The notes: generated from the letters alone by a model not told the origin. DNA of 64,000 bases from Gnetum montanum (GCA_015680685.1 MNCI01003059.1:162048-226047), one strand, 5' to 3'; shown: positions 38,201 to 51,243, counted from the first letter of the stretch. Made by a program: numbers and translations.

Positions 38201-40800
38201 GCTATATGTTTATGAAAATTTAATATTATTTATTACATTTTCATATTTTATTATTTAACTCAGTAAACTTGATATGCAAATAACTATATTTCTAGATGTT
38301 CGACTAAGGAAAAACAAGTGTCATTGGAATTTTTGTTTCACACACTACTTTATGATGCCACTAGTGGAATTTTTAAACATTCTTTTTGTGGCACTAAATT
38401 TCCTCTAAATAATTTTTTTAAATTATATATGAAAGTATTATAAAATTTTGGTGCACTATATTGATCTATTGTATTTATGTCCCTAATTAAAAATTTTTAT
38501 CTATTTTATCGCTTCATTTTGGGTTAGTATATCAAGGTAAAATCCAAATGCTTGGAGTTCGTGACATCTCTATTAGTTATTCAGAAGATATTTTATAGAT
38601 AATTAATAGGGGTGTTGCATTGGGATTGCCCAATGTAGGGGGAAAACTTGTAGAAGTATTTATTTAGTCAGATGTTGAGAGTAAGAAGGAGTAAACCCAA
38701 AGGTGTTATGACATTAAGTACAAGGATTATAGTGCCCTAGAAAAGGTAGAAAAAATTTACTTCAAGATAGTGATGTACCATCTCAATTCAATGTTATGGC
38801 CTAGTGATATAACATCTTTTCCTACTATGACATGTGTGACTCTTAGTGAGAAGTTTCTCATCAACCTACCCTAGGTAATCATTTTGAAGATTGAAAAGCA
38901 CTTCAAGGAAAATGAAAAGGGTAGGAAGACACTCTCATTCCTATGCTTAATAGGGAAACTTTGTGGAAGGGGACGAGTCACCCATTATGCCAATGGCATG
39001 CTCCACAGAGCCACCATGAAACTGTGACAAGAAATCATGAAAGAGAGGCTACCTCAATAGCTTTAAGAAGAGGCACCACCACCACCACCATTAATAGTGG
39101 ACATCATAGATGTAGAAGAATGAATGAGAAAATTGAGAAAGTAGTAGCAAGTGCCTAGTGCCTCAAGATGAATTAACAAACCTATTCTTCACACAAATAA
39201 GCTATGTCATTGTTCATGCCAACCTTGTCACTGGAGAAGCTATAGTATCCTTGTCTTTAGAATAAGTTACAAAGCTTTTGGCCAATGTTGTAGCCTTATT
39301 GGTGGTACTAGAAAATGAGGAAGGTGTAATAGTTATTATCATGCTACATAAGGACCAAGAAACAACTACTAAGGTAGTAGCAGACTACATAGGAAAAGCA
39401 CTAAATGCTCCGATAGCATATGTTCCTAACTTTGCTACCATGAAAAATATCCAAATGTCTACAGGAACTGAACCTAGGGGAATAACAATTGCACAACATA
39501 AGGAAGTGTTGGAAAGACTGGTGGTAGCCAAGCAATTGGTTCCAGAAATTTTCAACATTTTGGAAGATATTTCAGCAACCCAATCTAAAGTGCAATTACA
39601 AGAGGCTACCAACTACAATCAATAGTTGGTAGCTAAAGTTGTGCTACTTAGAATGCTCTTGTATAATTTAGCAATTCTTTTGTTGAAGTTAACAAAAAAT
39701 GAAATGTCCTAAGAGCTTCAAAAGAAACTTAAGAGGGTTGAAGATGATAAAGAAAGGGTCATCTGGGATGCGTTATTATCAAATGTTATGCTAAATACTA
39801 CCAACAATGATCTTATCCAAATGCACTAAGAAAATAAAGAACTAACTAAGGAAAACAAGAGATTGCATAAGGTGGAAAAAAAGAAAAGAATGATTAGAAG
39901 AATACCTTAAGCACCAATAGGAAAAAATGACTAGGATAAATTAGGATATGAGAAGATTGAAAGCTGAGAATAGGAATTTCTTAATGGAGGAGATACACGT
40001 GATTACCCAAAAGTTGGTAATTGAGATAGATGTCTAGAACAAAAAAAGCCCTTATATATGAAAAAGTTAGAAATCGTTACAAAACCTAGATTGGCATGCT
40101 AAAAAAAGTAAATGAAAAGGAGATCTGACTTGCTAAATAAAAAATGAATGATACTCTTCAATAACTCCAACAACAAGGCAAAGCATGGTATCCCATCTTT
40201 GATGAACTCAATGCATACAATAAGGCAAAGTTCCACATGAATGAGTTGTAGATCAAGAAGGTGACTAAGTACATGGAGCTTGCCAACCTCTAATATGCTA
40301 CTTTGGCAATGATCGCTATAGGAAGGTTAAGGTTAGAATTGAAAAAGAAAGTAGCAAGCTTGTACCCTTTATATTAGGGCAATTTTAAGCTTCAAAAAGA
40401 GACTAAATAAAAGCTAGAAATTGTTAGTGTGGAGCTTGTGGTTTTAAAGACTAAATACAAAGATTAATGAGTCATTGTAGTGAGCCTGGCTAACAGGATG
40501 GTAGGCCATCAAGAGCTAAAAAACATAGTAAGAGCATTTGATATTTAACATAAATAATTCACTACCTAGTTTATCAACACCAAGGAGATGTTGTGTTCTT
40601 TGCCTTACCCCTAGGATGCATCAAGTAACTCTATGTAATGCCACATAGATAATTAATGATCCTAGGAACAAGGAGAAGAAGATGAAGGCACTACTATATG
40701 CATTCAAACTACTAGAAGAAGCAACAATAATAGTAGAACAACTACAACATTCACCAAGGCATGAAAAACCACCACCTTCTAGCATAACATAAAGCATCTA
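35257..40800 (+). pseudogene. ORF3 of element C, split by a solo LTR
   Basis: The first part (35257-35754) starts ATGGCATTG directly after a TTGTAG acceptor. After excision of the 35760-38619 LTR the gene continues at 38625. The conserved central block at about 38740-38960 (YFKIVMYHLN-like) aligns with elements B and D. The 39278-39625 frame (EEGVIVIIMLHKDQETTTKV, VADYIGKALNAPIAYV) aligns with 54690-54830. The 39640-40500 part is rich in Lys/Glu/Leu and matches the coiled-coil section. It has many stops. Function unknown. Confidence 0.75.
35760..38619 (+). mobile_element. Solo LTR, chromovirus (Tekay-like) type, 2.86 kb
   Basis: It begins TGTCATAGCCTGAGAA and ends GGGGTGTTGCA, imperfect inverted ends of the TGTCACACCCC type. 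It is flanked by perfect 5-bp direct repeats TTGGG at 35755-35759 and 38620-38624. Removing it rejoins ORF3 of element C (CTTGGG/ATTGCC against CTGGGGTTGCC in element D). The interior is AT-rich and non-coding. The 36402 minus frame is not credible. Assignment to Tekay rests on size and terminal motif only. Confidence 0.85.
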
Positions 40801-40998
40801 GATTGGAAAAATTTTGTACCTAATTTCTAAGGGTAAATTTTGGTAAAGTGTCCAATTTTATCAAGTATTAAAATGTAAGCACTCAAATCATTTTTTCTAT
40901 AATGCAACACTCAAGTTAGTTAGTCAATCTTAAACTTCAATTTTGTAAGCGAATATATCCTAATTTTATTGACTGTAGGATGATTGTTTAGTTAGTCA

Positions 40999-41037
40999 TG
41001 GGGGTATGATAAAAAATATTTTGGTTAACTACATTGA
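40999..41037 (+). repeat. Polypurine tract and stub of the 3' LTR of element C
   Basis: TGGGGGTA (40999-41006) then TGATAAAAAAT, the decayed LTR start. After 31 bp the LTR is cut by the chromovirus LTR at 41038. Confidence 0.7.
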
Positions 41038-41505
41038 TGTTATGACATCCCATTCCTAGATGTCAATAAAATATGATTGTTCGTTGCATTAGTCCATCAC
41101 ACACATGGAATTATAATGGAAATATAATTAAATAACTTGGAAAATAATATTGAGGCACTAAATTAAGTAGGAAGGAAAGACCTTTAGAGGTGGTTAATAC
41201 CTTTAGAGGTAGTTAATACCTTTAGAGGCAATCCTACATTGCCATCACAGTTAGGCTATCCAATCAAAGGGGTGATTAGTCCCTTATTGTCCCACTTCAC
41301 TTGACTTCCATCACTTACCAATCTTGGCTCTGCAACTCCATGTTGGAACAACCTCTAAGCCTAGCCTTAAATGCCACAAGTTAAACCCATTTCCAATGGT
41401 TATTGTGAATAATTGCAACTCCTCATACTGAGGAATCCCTTCTTTTGAAGGTTAATTACATGATTATAGTACAATTCCACCCTTAATAAGGGACATGACA
41501 TTACA
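41038..41505 (-). repeat. 3' LTR of the chromovirus-like element
   Basis: On the minus strand it starts TGTAATGTCATGTCCC after the polypurine tract AAGGGGGGTA (41508-41517) and ends GGGATGTCATAACA at 41038. It contains a direct triplication of ACCTTTAGAGGT-like units near 41178-41230. Confidence 0.75.
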
Positions 41506-44188
41506 ATCTACCCCCCTTAAATATCCAACTCATCATTGAGTGCTTCCTCTATGTCCAGCTAATCAGCTACTACTTCCTCATTATGCTCCCCATTTTTCAC
41601 TTCATTATTATCTTCATTATCATTTGTACAAACAAAGACAGGAAATTATTGGATGTAATTTATTACTTTAATAATAGATATAATTTATTATTCAATATCA
41701 TGATGATCGAAAAGTTGAGAATAAGTGTTGAGAATGAACTCCTTATTTTCCCAAGTTTGTTGATCATAATTTGATCATTAGACAAGTACTTCACTAATGG
41801 ATTTATTACAAAGCTCCTTGTACTTTACAAGATTCAAAACATACCATTTTATCTTCTTATGAAAGAACTACACTGATTCTGACTCCACATGCATCTGTAG
41901 AAACTTCAAATGGTATTTCTTCATCAAGAATTCTCAAGATAGGTGTTGTTGTAAGTAGCATATTTAAGGAAAGCTTTCCTACACTTTTCATCAAACTTAA
42001 ACCCATGTTTTTCTTACAAAAGGTTAGTTCAGGGGGCTACCAAAGTAGAATAATCTTTAATAAACCATTGGTAAAAACCTGTTAAGCTTAAGAAACTATG
42101 AATCACTATAGCATCTTTTAGTTCTGGCCAATCTCAAACTGCACTAACTTTAGTTGGGTCTCCTTGTAATCATTTCTTAGATACTATATGACCAAAGTAT
42201 GATACTTCTTCTTTAAAAAGTTTGCATTTACTTAATATTTCTTTTAAATGATGTTCCTTAAGAACTTTGATGAGTGGCGAGATACCCCTACACTCAACCA
42301 TACGAATACGAGTGTTTTTACGTATAATCCGATTGAACTCCACAGACGGACTAGTTGTGGCACCTAGATAGTTATCCTTGGGTCGCAGTTTGCTGTCTTT
42401 CCACCTGGACTAGTATTATATTTATCACGTATGGTTTAGTCCAGAGTGAGGTGTATAACATGTTCCTAATCTAATGCTACTCCTAAAGGCAATGGGAGAT
42501 AATATTAACTAAACTAAGCTAGGGAAGAAAGGGTAGAAGAATCTAATCCAGCCTAAGTGCGATGAGCATCCATTCCTTGATTATCCGTACACATCTTGGA
42601 CTTCGTGCACGACTACTATTGGGATTACCAAGCGCAGATCCTAGGTACGCCACTGGGTTACCAAGTAGTCACACTTAAATGCTCGTAATCAAGTCGTACT
42701 AATTTCGCGTTCTAGGAAATAAGGGTGAGAGAGATTAACTACAAAAGCAATAAATAACAATTAAATAAATAAATAAAGTGAATGCTGCAATGATGAAGTA
42801 ATCTCAATCTTTATTACCGGTCATGTGCTTGTCCAAGTACGTCACACTCGAATAAAGGATGTCGTACAATTACATTCACCACACTACGGGCAAACACAGG
42901 AAAATAATTCTATCTTTGGAGGGATCAAACTACCAGAGTTTGACTAAGGAACTAAACTAATACCTAAACAAGGGAGAGCCGCTTCTTATTTATAGACATT
43001 GCGGTGAACTGCAATATCACATTCGCAATATTACAGGGAAAGATGTGATATTGCGTACGCGATATCGCGAGGGATGTGATATCGCATACGCAATATCGCA
43101 GCCCATGCGATATCGTGTCCCATCAAACTTCCACCATAATTTTTAAATGTTTAACATGTTATTCTCTTAACTTAGAGTAAACAAGTATATCATCCATAAA
43201 TACAATAACAAATTGATCAAGGTACTCTCGAAAGATATCATTCACTAATTCCATGAATGTTTTAGGTGCATTGGTTAATTCAAATGACATCACCACAAAC
43301 TCATATAATCCATACCTAGTTCTGAATGTAGTTTTTTCAATGTCTTTGTCCTTAATCCTTATTTGGTGATAATTGGATTTCAAATCAATCTTTAAGAAAT
43401 AACATGCTCCAATAAGTTGATAAAACAAGTCATTGACCTTAGGCAAGAGATAGGTGTTTTTAATTGTCACTTTATTCAATACCCTATAATCAATGCATAA
43501 TTTTAATGTACCATCTTTCTTTTTCGCGAATAAGACTAGTGCACCCAAAGGTGGGACACTAGGTCAAATCTTCTCTTCTTCCAACAATTAATCTAATTGT
43601 ACTTTCAAATCCCTAGATGTAGAGGTGGAAAATCTATAAGAGGCTTTTGAAACTAGTTATGTAGCAGGGAAAATATCAATAGCATGTTCAACAATTCTTT
43701 TTGGAGGTAATTCCTTAGTTTCATCAAATATTAAATCTTTATATTCTTCAAGTTCTTTTGGAATCTCAATGTCATAGAATTTCTAAAGTTGAGTTACTTT
43801 TACAACCAACATAGTAGTACCCTTTTTTACTAATCTTTTAGCTTGCTAAATAGTTATCATGTAAATTTGCTTTACTGTTCCTACCTCCATTTTAACCCTA
43901 ACTTTTTTAGTGGTTGGCACTTTTAAAACACGATTTTCAAAGTGGGAAGTAATATAAAATTTTTGCAGAAAAGACATTACTAGGATTGCATCAACATCAC
44001 CTAATTCAAATTCAAAGAATTCATCAACAAAAGACATGTCTTTTAAGTAAAAGTAATTTCTTCATACCTGGTATGCTTGCATATAATCGTTCCATCTGCA
44101 AGTTCTATTCTAACTTTCTTGGAAGGTAAACTTAATTTTAATGACTTAATTAAAGTTGTTGAGATAAAATTATCACTTGGTCCACTAT
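41506..44188 (-). pseudogene. pol: Chromovirus-like protease, RT and RNaseH remnants
   Basis: Protease, joined across the insertion to 56073: INSGPSDNFIST spans the ACTAT target site, then LKLSLPSKK. A 44037-43846 linker follows. RT at 43548-43159 has [47 protein letters not shown] and the catalytic MDDILVYS, with no stop over 129 codons. After excision of the solo LTR the RT continues with LKEHHLKEILSKCKLF and YFGHIV at about 42260-42180. An RNaseH start follows, then a deletion to the 3' end; integrase and chromodomain are not seen. Confidence 0.88.
42268..43125 (-). mobile_element. Solo LTR (Athila-like family) in chromovirus RT
   Basis: Runs TGATGAG to CCATCA on the plus strand, flanked by perfect AACTT duplications at 42263-42267 and 43126-43130. 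U3 (43000-43120) is packed with GATATCGC-type palindromes upstream of a TATA-like site (plus-strand tatttata near 42988). Excision restores the RT frame. Confidence 0.9.
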
Positions 44189-45072
44189 TGATGAGTTGCA
44201 AATTGCTTGCATTGATGAGGCCCCATCAACTAGGCCCAATTGATGTATCATTTGATGTGTTAACATGGCCCTATCGACATAGAGTTTGTTCTTGCCTATA
44301 AATACATGTCAACCCACTATGTTTAGGAATAATCTTTTCATAGTTGTAGCAAAGCTCTTGTAGTTTTTACATTCAAAAGTTAGAATATTTTCTTAAGTGC
44401 CCATAGCAAGAGTCATTGAGTGTATGGATCTTTATTTAAGCACTATTGTACCTAAGCACAACAGTGTGTGTGGAAATAAAGACAAGCTTCCTAATAAACC
44501 TTGTAGCATTTTGGATAGCTTAAATATTTCATTCATGCATTTAATATTTTTAGTTATTTATTCAATGTTACTCAATAATTAATCTAATTAAGTAATTAAG
44601 CGAGATAAGCTAAATAGCAATTAAGTAAACACATAAGTATGACCACTTCGAGCATGCGTATGATGTTTGGTAATTCCAACAACATTTAACGCTTGGTAAC
44701 CTAGCAACATTATATGTGTTTAGGATGTGTATGGTAAGTGCAACCAAATACTTATGTTAGGATTAGTTAAATAATAGTTAGCCAATTATATTAAAGTAGA
44801 AATTAAATTACTCTATTCTTTATCCTATTTATTTCAAGTACCAAAACCATAAAATATAAAATGATAAAAATCATGCACCTCAATTACACTCACATCATAC
44901 CCTTGAGCTTCACAAGTGTAGTTAAGAATACAACAAACATTCTTAATGCCAAGTTTACTTCCCAGAGAACTAGTGCACTAGAGAACCATAGAGTCCATAG
45001 AATTCGATTGGATCATGCGTGAACACTTTTTGATTCGTATGGTTGAGCGTAGGGATACTTCACTGCTCATCA
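44189..45072 (+). repeat. 5' LTR of element B
   Basis: Starts TGATGAG, ends CTCATCA. U3 has GATGAGGCCCCATCAACTAG modules, a TATAAATA at 44297-44304 and an R region with AATAAAGACAAG near 44477. U5 ends with the family-typical GGTTGAGCGTAGGGATAC. The 44397 frame is LTR sequence, not a gene. Confidence 0.9.
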
Positions 45073-45092
45073 TTAGTACAATTGTCGGGGAC
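45073..45092 (+). other. Primer-binding site, tRNA-Asp type
   Basis: The 20 bases after the LTR match the complement of the plant tRNA-Asp 3' end except at six positions, five of them transitions. GTCGGGGAC is the best-preserved part. tRNA-Asp priming is typical of Athila elements. Confidence 0.8.
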
Positions 45093-47500
45093 TCTTTTTT
45101 CTTTGAAGTGTGCACTATCTAGGTTTAGTGAACATCATTGGATGAACCCTAAGGGAAAAATCATTCTCACAAATAATATAACCACATAAGCATACTAATA
45201 TTTTATTTGTTTGCAAAATTTCTTCTTCCCACAAGTGTGACGATGCTAAACCACGAGTCCCTTAAGAATGCAAGGTGGTATATACTCATCCATATGAGTA
45301 TATGCCTAATGTCATGTTCATCCTACACTAGGATGAAAAAATATGATGGCATGACATGGAAGGAAACATTGGAATGTCTCATGATCGATTTGTGCCCATG
45401 ATGCTACATCAAACTCTTAAGAAGTTAGACATCCAAGATCTTCAAGAGGAGTATGTTATGCATGATTACAACTACCTTAACTACCATCCCACTAAAAAAC
45501 AATGTTGGAGAGATCAACACTAGGAGAAGCAACATGAGTTTGTGAAGAGAAAATAGTTTACCAATCCCTTGTTCTTGCTAAACCAAGACAACAATGAGGA
45601 CCCTTCCTTAGGGGGCTCTCAACATGAAAATTCTCCATCCCTCATTACTAGTGATGAGGATGTGGCCCTAAATTTCCAGTCCACTATCAACAATCCAGGT
45701 TTAGGTAAAGATGGTAGTCAAGGCAAGGGCTTGGACAAGTGTCAAGATGATAAGAAACCTAACAAATCTGGCTATGACAACCAAAGGGGAGTCGGTAGAT
45801 ACCATGGTGGTGGCAATCCTTCTCCCTCTTCATCCTCATCATCTACATCTTCTTCTTCATCTTCTTCTAGTTCTAAAAAATGCCACAAAAGGAATAATCA
45901 TGATGGAGGTGAACAGTGGGACAATAATACTAATTGTTAGACCCACAATGAATGAAGGGGTAACAAGGGATATCATTGTCAATAATGAAATAATGATGAT
46001 GATGAGCCTTTACTATCAACTCAAAGTATGTTAAATATTGTAGAGGCTATCAAAATTCCAACTATGCATGTAAGAAATAATCAGACATGAACAATATTCC
46101 AAAATTTGAGAGGGGATATAAATCTAATCTGCAAAAACATGATGCTTGCACCTTACAAAACATAGAAAATGACTAGAAGAAATTGAAGCTATTTCCCAGG
46201 ACACTCATCAAAGGGGTAAAAAGATAGTATGGTTCTTTGTAACTAAAATCCATTTGCAAGATGGAGTACCATGCTAGAGTTATTTAATGAGAAATACCAG
46301 ACGTACTCTAGAGTGTCTAATCTAAGAAGGCAAATCCAAGGTTAGAAATAGGGAACACATGAACCCTTGGATGCCCCCATGGGTAGATATTATTCTCTCT
46401 TACATCAATTCCTTGGCCATGATTATTCTTAGAGGGAACAACTCCACCACATCATATATTAGCTTAGAGTAGAAACCAGAAGAGCTCTTGGGGTTTATGC
46501 CTAAGGGAGATTGTCTGAACTAAGAGCTCATCAGATCCAAAGGTTTATTGAGTAGGTAGCAAAAGAAGAAGGTGAGTTTTGAAAAAGGGAAATATAATAA
46601 GGACCCTTCCATCAGAAAAAGGAAGGTCTGATTCTGTGACAAGGAGGAGTTACCACTCAACGAGGTGGTGAGTAGGAAAACCTTGTCCATTGAAAAAAAA
46701 ATTTCTAATATTTTAGCAAAGGTTGATAAACTATGGGACTCTTTGGATGAAAAATTCTAAACTACTATGAAGATTTCTAAAGAATCCAAAGAGTAGAATA
46801 GTGATCAAAGTTACAAGAGGTGGATAAAAGCTGAATGTGCCTACAAAGAGGTAAGGGCAAAGCTATTGCAATAGAAGAAGTTATGGAGATAGACTCTAAT
46901 GATGATGTTGGGTGTGACATTTTTCAATATGAACATCCTAAGGGACGTTGCCCTGTGGTTTCACACTTATAAGAGTCTAGGGTGTACACACTGAATCTTT
47001 GATTAGCATGGAGGCAAGCACCCAAATGATTACCTAATCCTCATGGAAATCCAAGCAGTTCCACCAACAACAACTAGCTCACTATCCAAGTGGAGCTCCA
47101 CCACAACCGTATGAGCAATATTAGTAGTGGCAACAATCACAGGTGTGAGAGATGCCACTGTTGAGACAGTAGTACCCTTCCAAGTAACTAGATCCCTATG
47201 GATACTATGTTCAACAACACATTTCTCCAAGTGGCTTTGCCAGCCATGCCTCATTCTAAGATCACTATTATCCTTCAGAGTACCATCAAATTCATTCACC
47301 ATCTACTTGAGGAAAGCCCCCATATCCATACCACCCTCCACATCTATCTACACACATCCCTCTGCCCTCAACCTAATTACCTCCTGCTCCATCCATGCAG
47401 AGCAAAATTCCCTGACAGCTATAACAACAAAATGCTACGAGGGTTGTAAATTTACAACTAGCCTTCCAGCCAAGTGGTTTAGATAATAGATCCAAGAAAT
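45093..47500 (+). pseudogene. gag: Degenerate gag of element B
   Basis: Broken frames include MNHESL-like text near 45240, an acidic/Ser-rich tract (45600-45880, with a polyserine run coded by tct/tca repeats near 45830) and a Pro/Tyr/Gln-rich stretch (about 47080-47400, best read across frames). I see no clear zinc knuckle. The position between primer site and protease makes gag the only sensible call. The 47030 minus frame and the overlapping 47127/47198 frames are fragments or shadows. Confidence 0.6.
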
Positions 47501-47539
47501 GACCATTTTTTCAACCCAATAGTCCTCCCAAACCCTCAC

Positions 47540-50500
47540 AACCTAATTTGGTTGGTTGCCCTGTATCTCCAACATCCTTATCCTCTGCACCAAACACATT
47601 TGCGGGTCCTTCAAACAAAAATCCAACTCAGATCAGCACTGTGATGTTAATTCATGTTGTCTTTGGTTGGATCAAGGTTGGAAACCTTCCCATGAAAATA
47701 TTTGACTTAGGAAGTCCTCTTATTTACTTACAGATCATTGGACATGAGCCATGCAAGGCTCTTCTTGATTCTAGTTCTGGTGTCAATCTCATCTCCCATG
47801 ATATATACAAGGCCTAGAACCTACCATCTCTCAAGAAGAGTAATATATGTTTGGAATTGGCAAACCAATCAATCACTATCCCATTGGGATTAATGGAGAA
47901 CATTGTAACTATAGTTTGTGGATGTTCCTATCCTACCAATTTTCTAGTGATCAAGGTAGAAAACTACAAAGGTGACTTCCCCATCATTATGGGATGTGCA
48001 TGGTTAAGCACTATTAATGCACAAATGGGCATTCAAGACCTCTCCTTAGAAATCTCCAAGGAGAATGAATTTGGACGACTCCAGAAACGAGTTCCATGCA
48101 TTGCATATAGCAATAATGGGTGTAATTGCATGTAGAAAATCTAGTCCATTAAAAGTACATTCATTAAAGTATGCAATTAATGTGCACATGAAATAGATAT
48201 CCAAAGGTGCTTGTATGAAACAACCATGAAATAAGAGGGCACCTAGTGGCTAACAACTAACTCTGACAACACACTATGCATGGAACCTACTGAGAGCCTA
48301 ACATGTGCTTATGTTGAGGGCATGGATGAACTTGAGCAAATTAATCACCAACTCTCTAATGATAAAGTTGATGATACCTATTAGGGAGAGTTGGAAATCC
48401 CTGATAATTTCAAGCTAGAGCCATTGGAGTTAAAAACTCTACCAACTAGCATAAAGTGTGCATTTTAAAAAAATGACAAGCTAGTTATAAGCAATGCAAA
48501 TCTTGTTCATGAATAAAAAGATAAGCTATTGGAGGTGGTCAATAAGTGGCCAATAGTCTTTACTTGGTCATATCCTAAACTAGCTAGAATTGATCCAAGG
48601 ATATGCCAACATCATATCTACACCAACCTAACCATGAAGCTAAGAAGGTAGCTGTAGAGACAACTAAACCCTAATTTGAAGTAGATCTTAAAAGAGGAAA
48701 TACAATAACTTCTCAAGGCAGGGTTCATCTATTCCATCACAAATAGTGAGTGGGTTAGCCCACTTGTAATTGTGTCAAAAAAGGGGCAAGTGGTGAGTCT
48801 GCATCAACTTTAGGCTGTTGAATATGGAAACATTTAAAGATCATTTTCCATTGCCATTTGTGGACCAACTATTGGACATTATATCTGGGCATTGCTATTA
48901 TAACTTCTTGGATGGCTACAGTGGCTATAACGAAATCCAAATTATGCTAGAAGATTAGGCCAAAACAACATTCACAAGTCATTGGGGGACTTTTGCATAT
49001 TGCAAGATGTTGTTCAATCTATGCAATGCCCTTGCAACATTTCAACACCTAGTCCTTAGTATTTTCAACAATAAATTGGTAGTGGGGTAGAAGTCTTTAT
49101 GGATGACTTACCTATGGGGCTATATTTGAGCAAGCCCTAGATTGCCTTAAGCAAGTACTAAAAAGATGTGTTGAAATAAACCTTAGGCTCAATTGGCAAA
49201 AAATACATTTAATGGTCCAATAAGGCATAGCACTGGGGCATAGAATTACTTAGGGAGGGATTGGCGTAGACCCAAAAAAGATAAGGGTCATCCAAGGAAT
49301 CACATGTCAACTAGAGACAGTCAAAGATGTTCGATCATTCCTTGGACACATTGGCTACTACCAGCAATTCATAGAGAATTTCTCTAAGATTGCAAAGCCG
49401 TTAGTCAAGCTTACAAAGAAAGATGTTTTATTCATCTAGACCAAGAAGTGCAAACATGCATTCTAATAGCCAAAAGAAAAACTCATAGAAACTCCAATTC
49501 TATGAGGACCAAATTAGTTTAGACCATTTCATATAATGACTTATGCATCTAATTATGCCTTGGAAGTTGTGCTTACATAGTTGGATGATAAGAAACATGC
49601 ATATTACATCAACTGTGCAAGTTGAAGCATTGTGGATGCATAGTTGAATTACACCACAACTAAGAAAGAAGTAATGATAGTGGTGTATGCTCTTGGAAAG
49701 TTCAGGCATTATTGGATTGGCTATAAAGTGTTTGTGCATACAAATCACAATGACATCCACTTCCTAATGAATAATCCAATGGTAAGCCCCCTGTATTATA
49801 CAGTGGCTTGTGATCTTGTAGGAATTTAATCTCACAATGGTATATTGAAAAGGGACTAAGAATGTGATCATTGATCATCTCTCTCAGTTAAGATGGGATA
49901 ACAAAGAGGAGGAGAACCCACTCTCTGATCAATTTCTAGATGAACTCTTCTTTATAGGAGTGATAAATGACCAAGTTCCTATTGAATCAAAGTGGTATGA
50001 TGGCATCCTCACTTACTTTTTCACTCGGAAGATGCAACAAGATCTAGACTTTAGGAAGAAACAATAGTTTCTTCATCAAGCTAAGTACTTCATGAAAGTC
50101 AACGGATACCTTTACAAGGTGTGCGCTGATGGCCTGGTTTGTTGGTGTATACCTAATATGGACCAATTGCATATTCTCTAGGATGCTCATGAAGGCCCTT
50201 GCGGAGGCCACTATGCAGGCAGATGCATGGCCATAAAAATCCTGATGGCAGGATACTATTAGCCTACAATCTTTAGGGATGCCCACCAGTTTGTCCAATC
50301 CTATGAATGCCATCAAAGAGATGGTCAGATGACCACTAGAATGGAGGATCCTCAATAGTGGATTTAACCACTAGAGATCTTTAACATATGGAACATAGAC
50401 TTCATGGGTCCTATCACACCCATGTCTAATGGAAATACATACATCATCATAGTAATCAACTACTGCACCAAATGGGTAGAAGTAGCAGCCATCATTGACT

Positions 50501-51243
50501 ATACATCATTCACTACTAAATTTCTGCAACAACATATTGTAAATAGGTTTTGTATTCCACATGCATTGATCTCTGATAATGGAACCCATTTTATAGGTGC
50601 CAACTTTTGGAAGTTGATGCAACGCTTGGGGATGGAACATAAATTAACAACACCCTATCACCCCCAAGCCAACGGCCAAGTAGAAGTTATCAATAGGAAG
50701 AACACAAAGATCCTAACAAAAACTATAAGTAAATATAGGAGAGACTAGAGCACAAAACTCAATGATGCCCTTTGGGCCTATGGCTTAACCTGGAAACTCC
50801 TTATAGGCTACTCTCCCTATAAGCTAGTGTACAGAAAACTTCCAACACTTTCAATCCAATCTGAGCTTTGTACACTATCAACAACCTATGACTTGGACCT
50901 TGACTTGAGCCTAGCACAAAAAAAAAACAGATTGATCAACCTGAATGTGCTAGATGAAAACTAATTAGTGGCCCTATCTTTAAATGAAGTGCACAAGGCA
51001 TATAAAAAGAAACATCTTGATCTTAGAATAAGGAAAGTAAAATTTCACCCTAGAGATAAGGTTCTCTACTAGAACCCCACACACATACCTCAAAAACCAA
51101 AGTTCCAAACATTGTGGAAGGGACTTTATCTAATTGATGAAACCTTTCCCTCTAGGGCCATGTTAATTTACAAACCTACGAGCCCAAACAAAAAGTAGTT
51201 GGTTAACATCCAACAAGTGAAACCTTTCCTGGAGCCAAGATAA
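47540..51243 (+). pseudogene. pol: Athila-like pol of element B
   Basis: Protease has ALLDSSSGVNLIS with the catalytic Asp codon at 47767. RT has SEWVSPLVIV (near 48750), DGYSGYN-like text near 48910 and FMDD at 49095-49106. RNaseH has NYTTTKKEVMIVVYAL (49647). The integrase zinc finger (50160-50330) has HEGPCGGHY and CHQRDG. The core is the 50404-50748 frame, with D in ISDNGTHF and E in NGQVEVINR spaced exactly 35 residues apart. C-terminal motifs follow to 51243. Several sections lie in different frames and carry stops; the integrase core itself is open for 114 codons. Confidence 0.9.

Larger units (their letters stand above)
33634..41037 (+). mobile_element. Athila-like element C, 5'-truncated
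   Basis: Contains the spacer (33634-35256), ORF3 (35257-about 40800, interrupted by a chromovirus-type solo LTR), a polypurine tract TGGGGGTA (40999-41006) and 31 bp of 3' LTR (41007-41037). At that point the minus-strand chromovirus LTR begins. gag and pol are absent. Confidence 0.75.

Noticed and set aside
44397-44582. 61-codon frame, also seen at 63611-63847
   Set aside because: Both are the same R-U5 segment of the LTR family and are explained as LTR sequence.
45830-45885. Polyserine-coding tct/tca run as a regulatory repeat
   Set aside because: Simple-sequence slippage within gag is a sufficient explanation.
47030-47302. 90-codon minus frame opposite gag of element B
   Set aside because: Complement of the decayed Pro/Tyr-rich gag region; no supporting feature.
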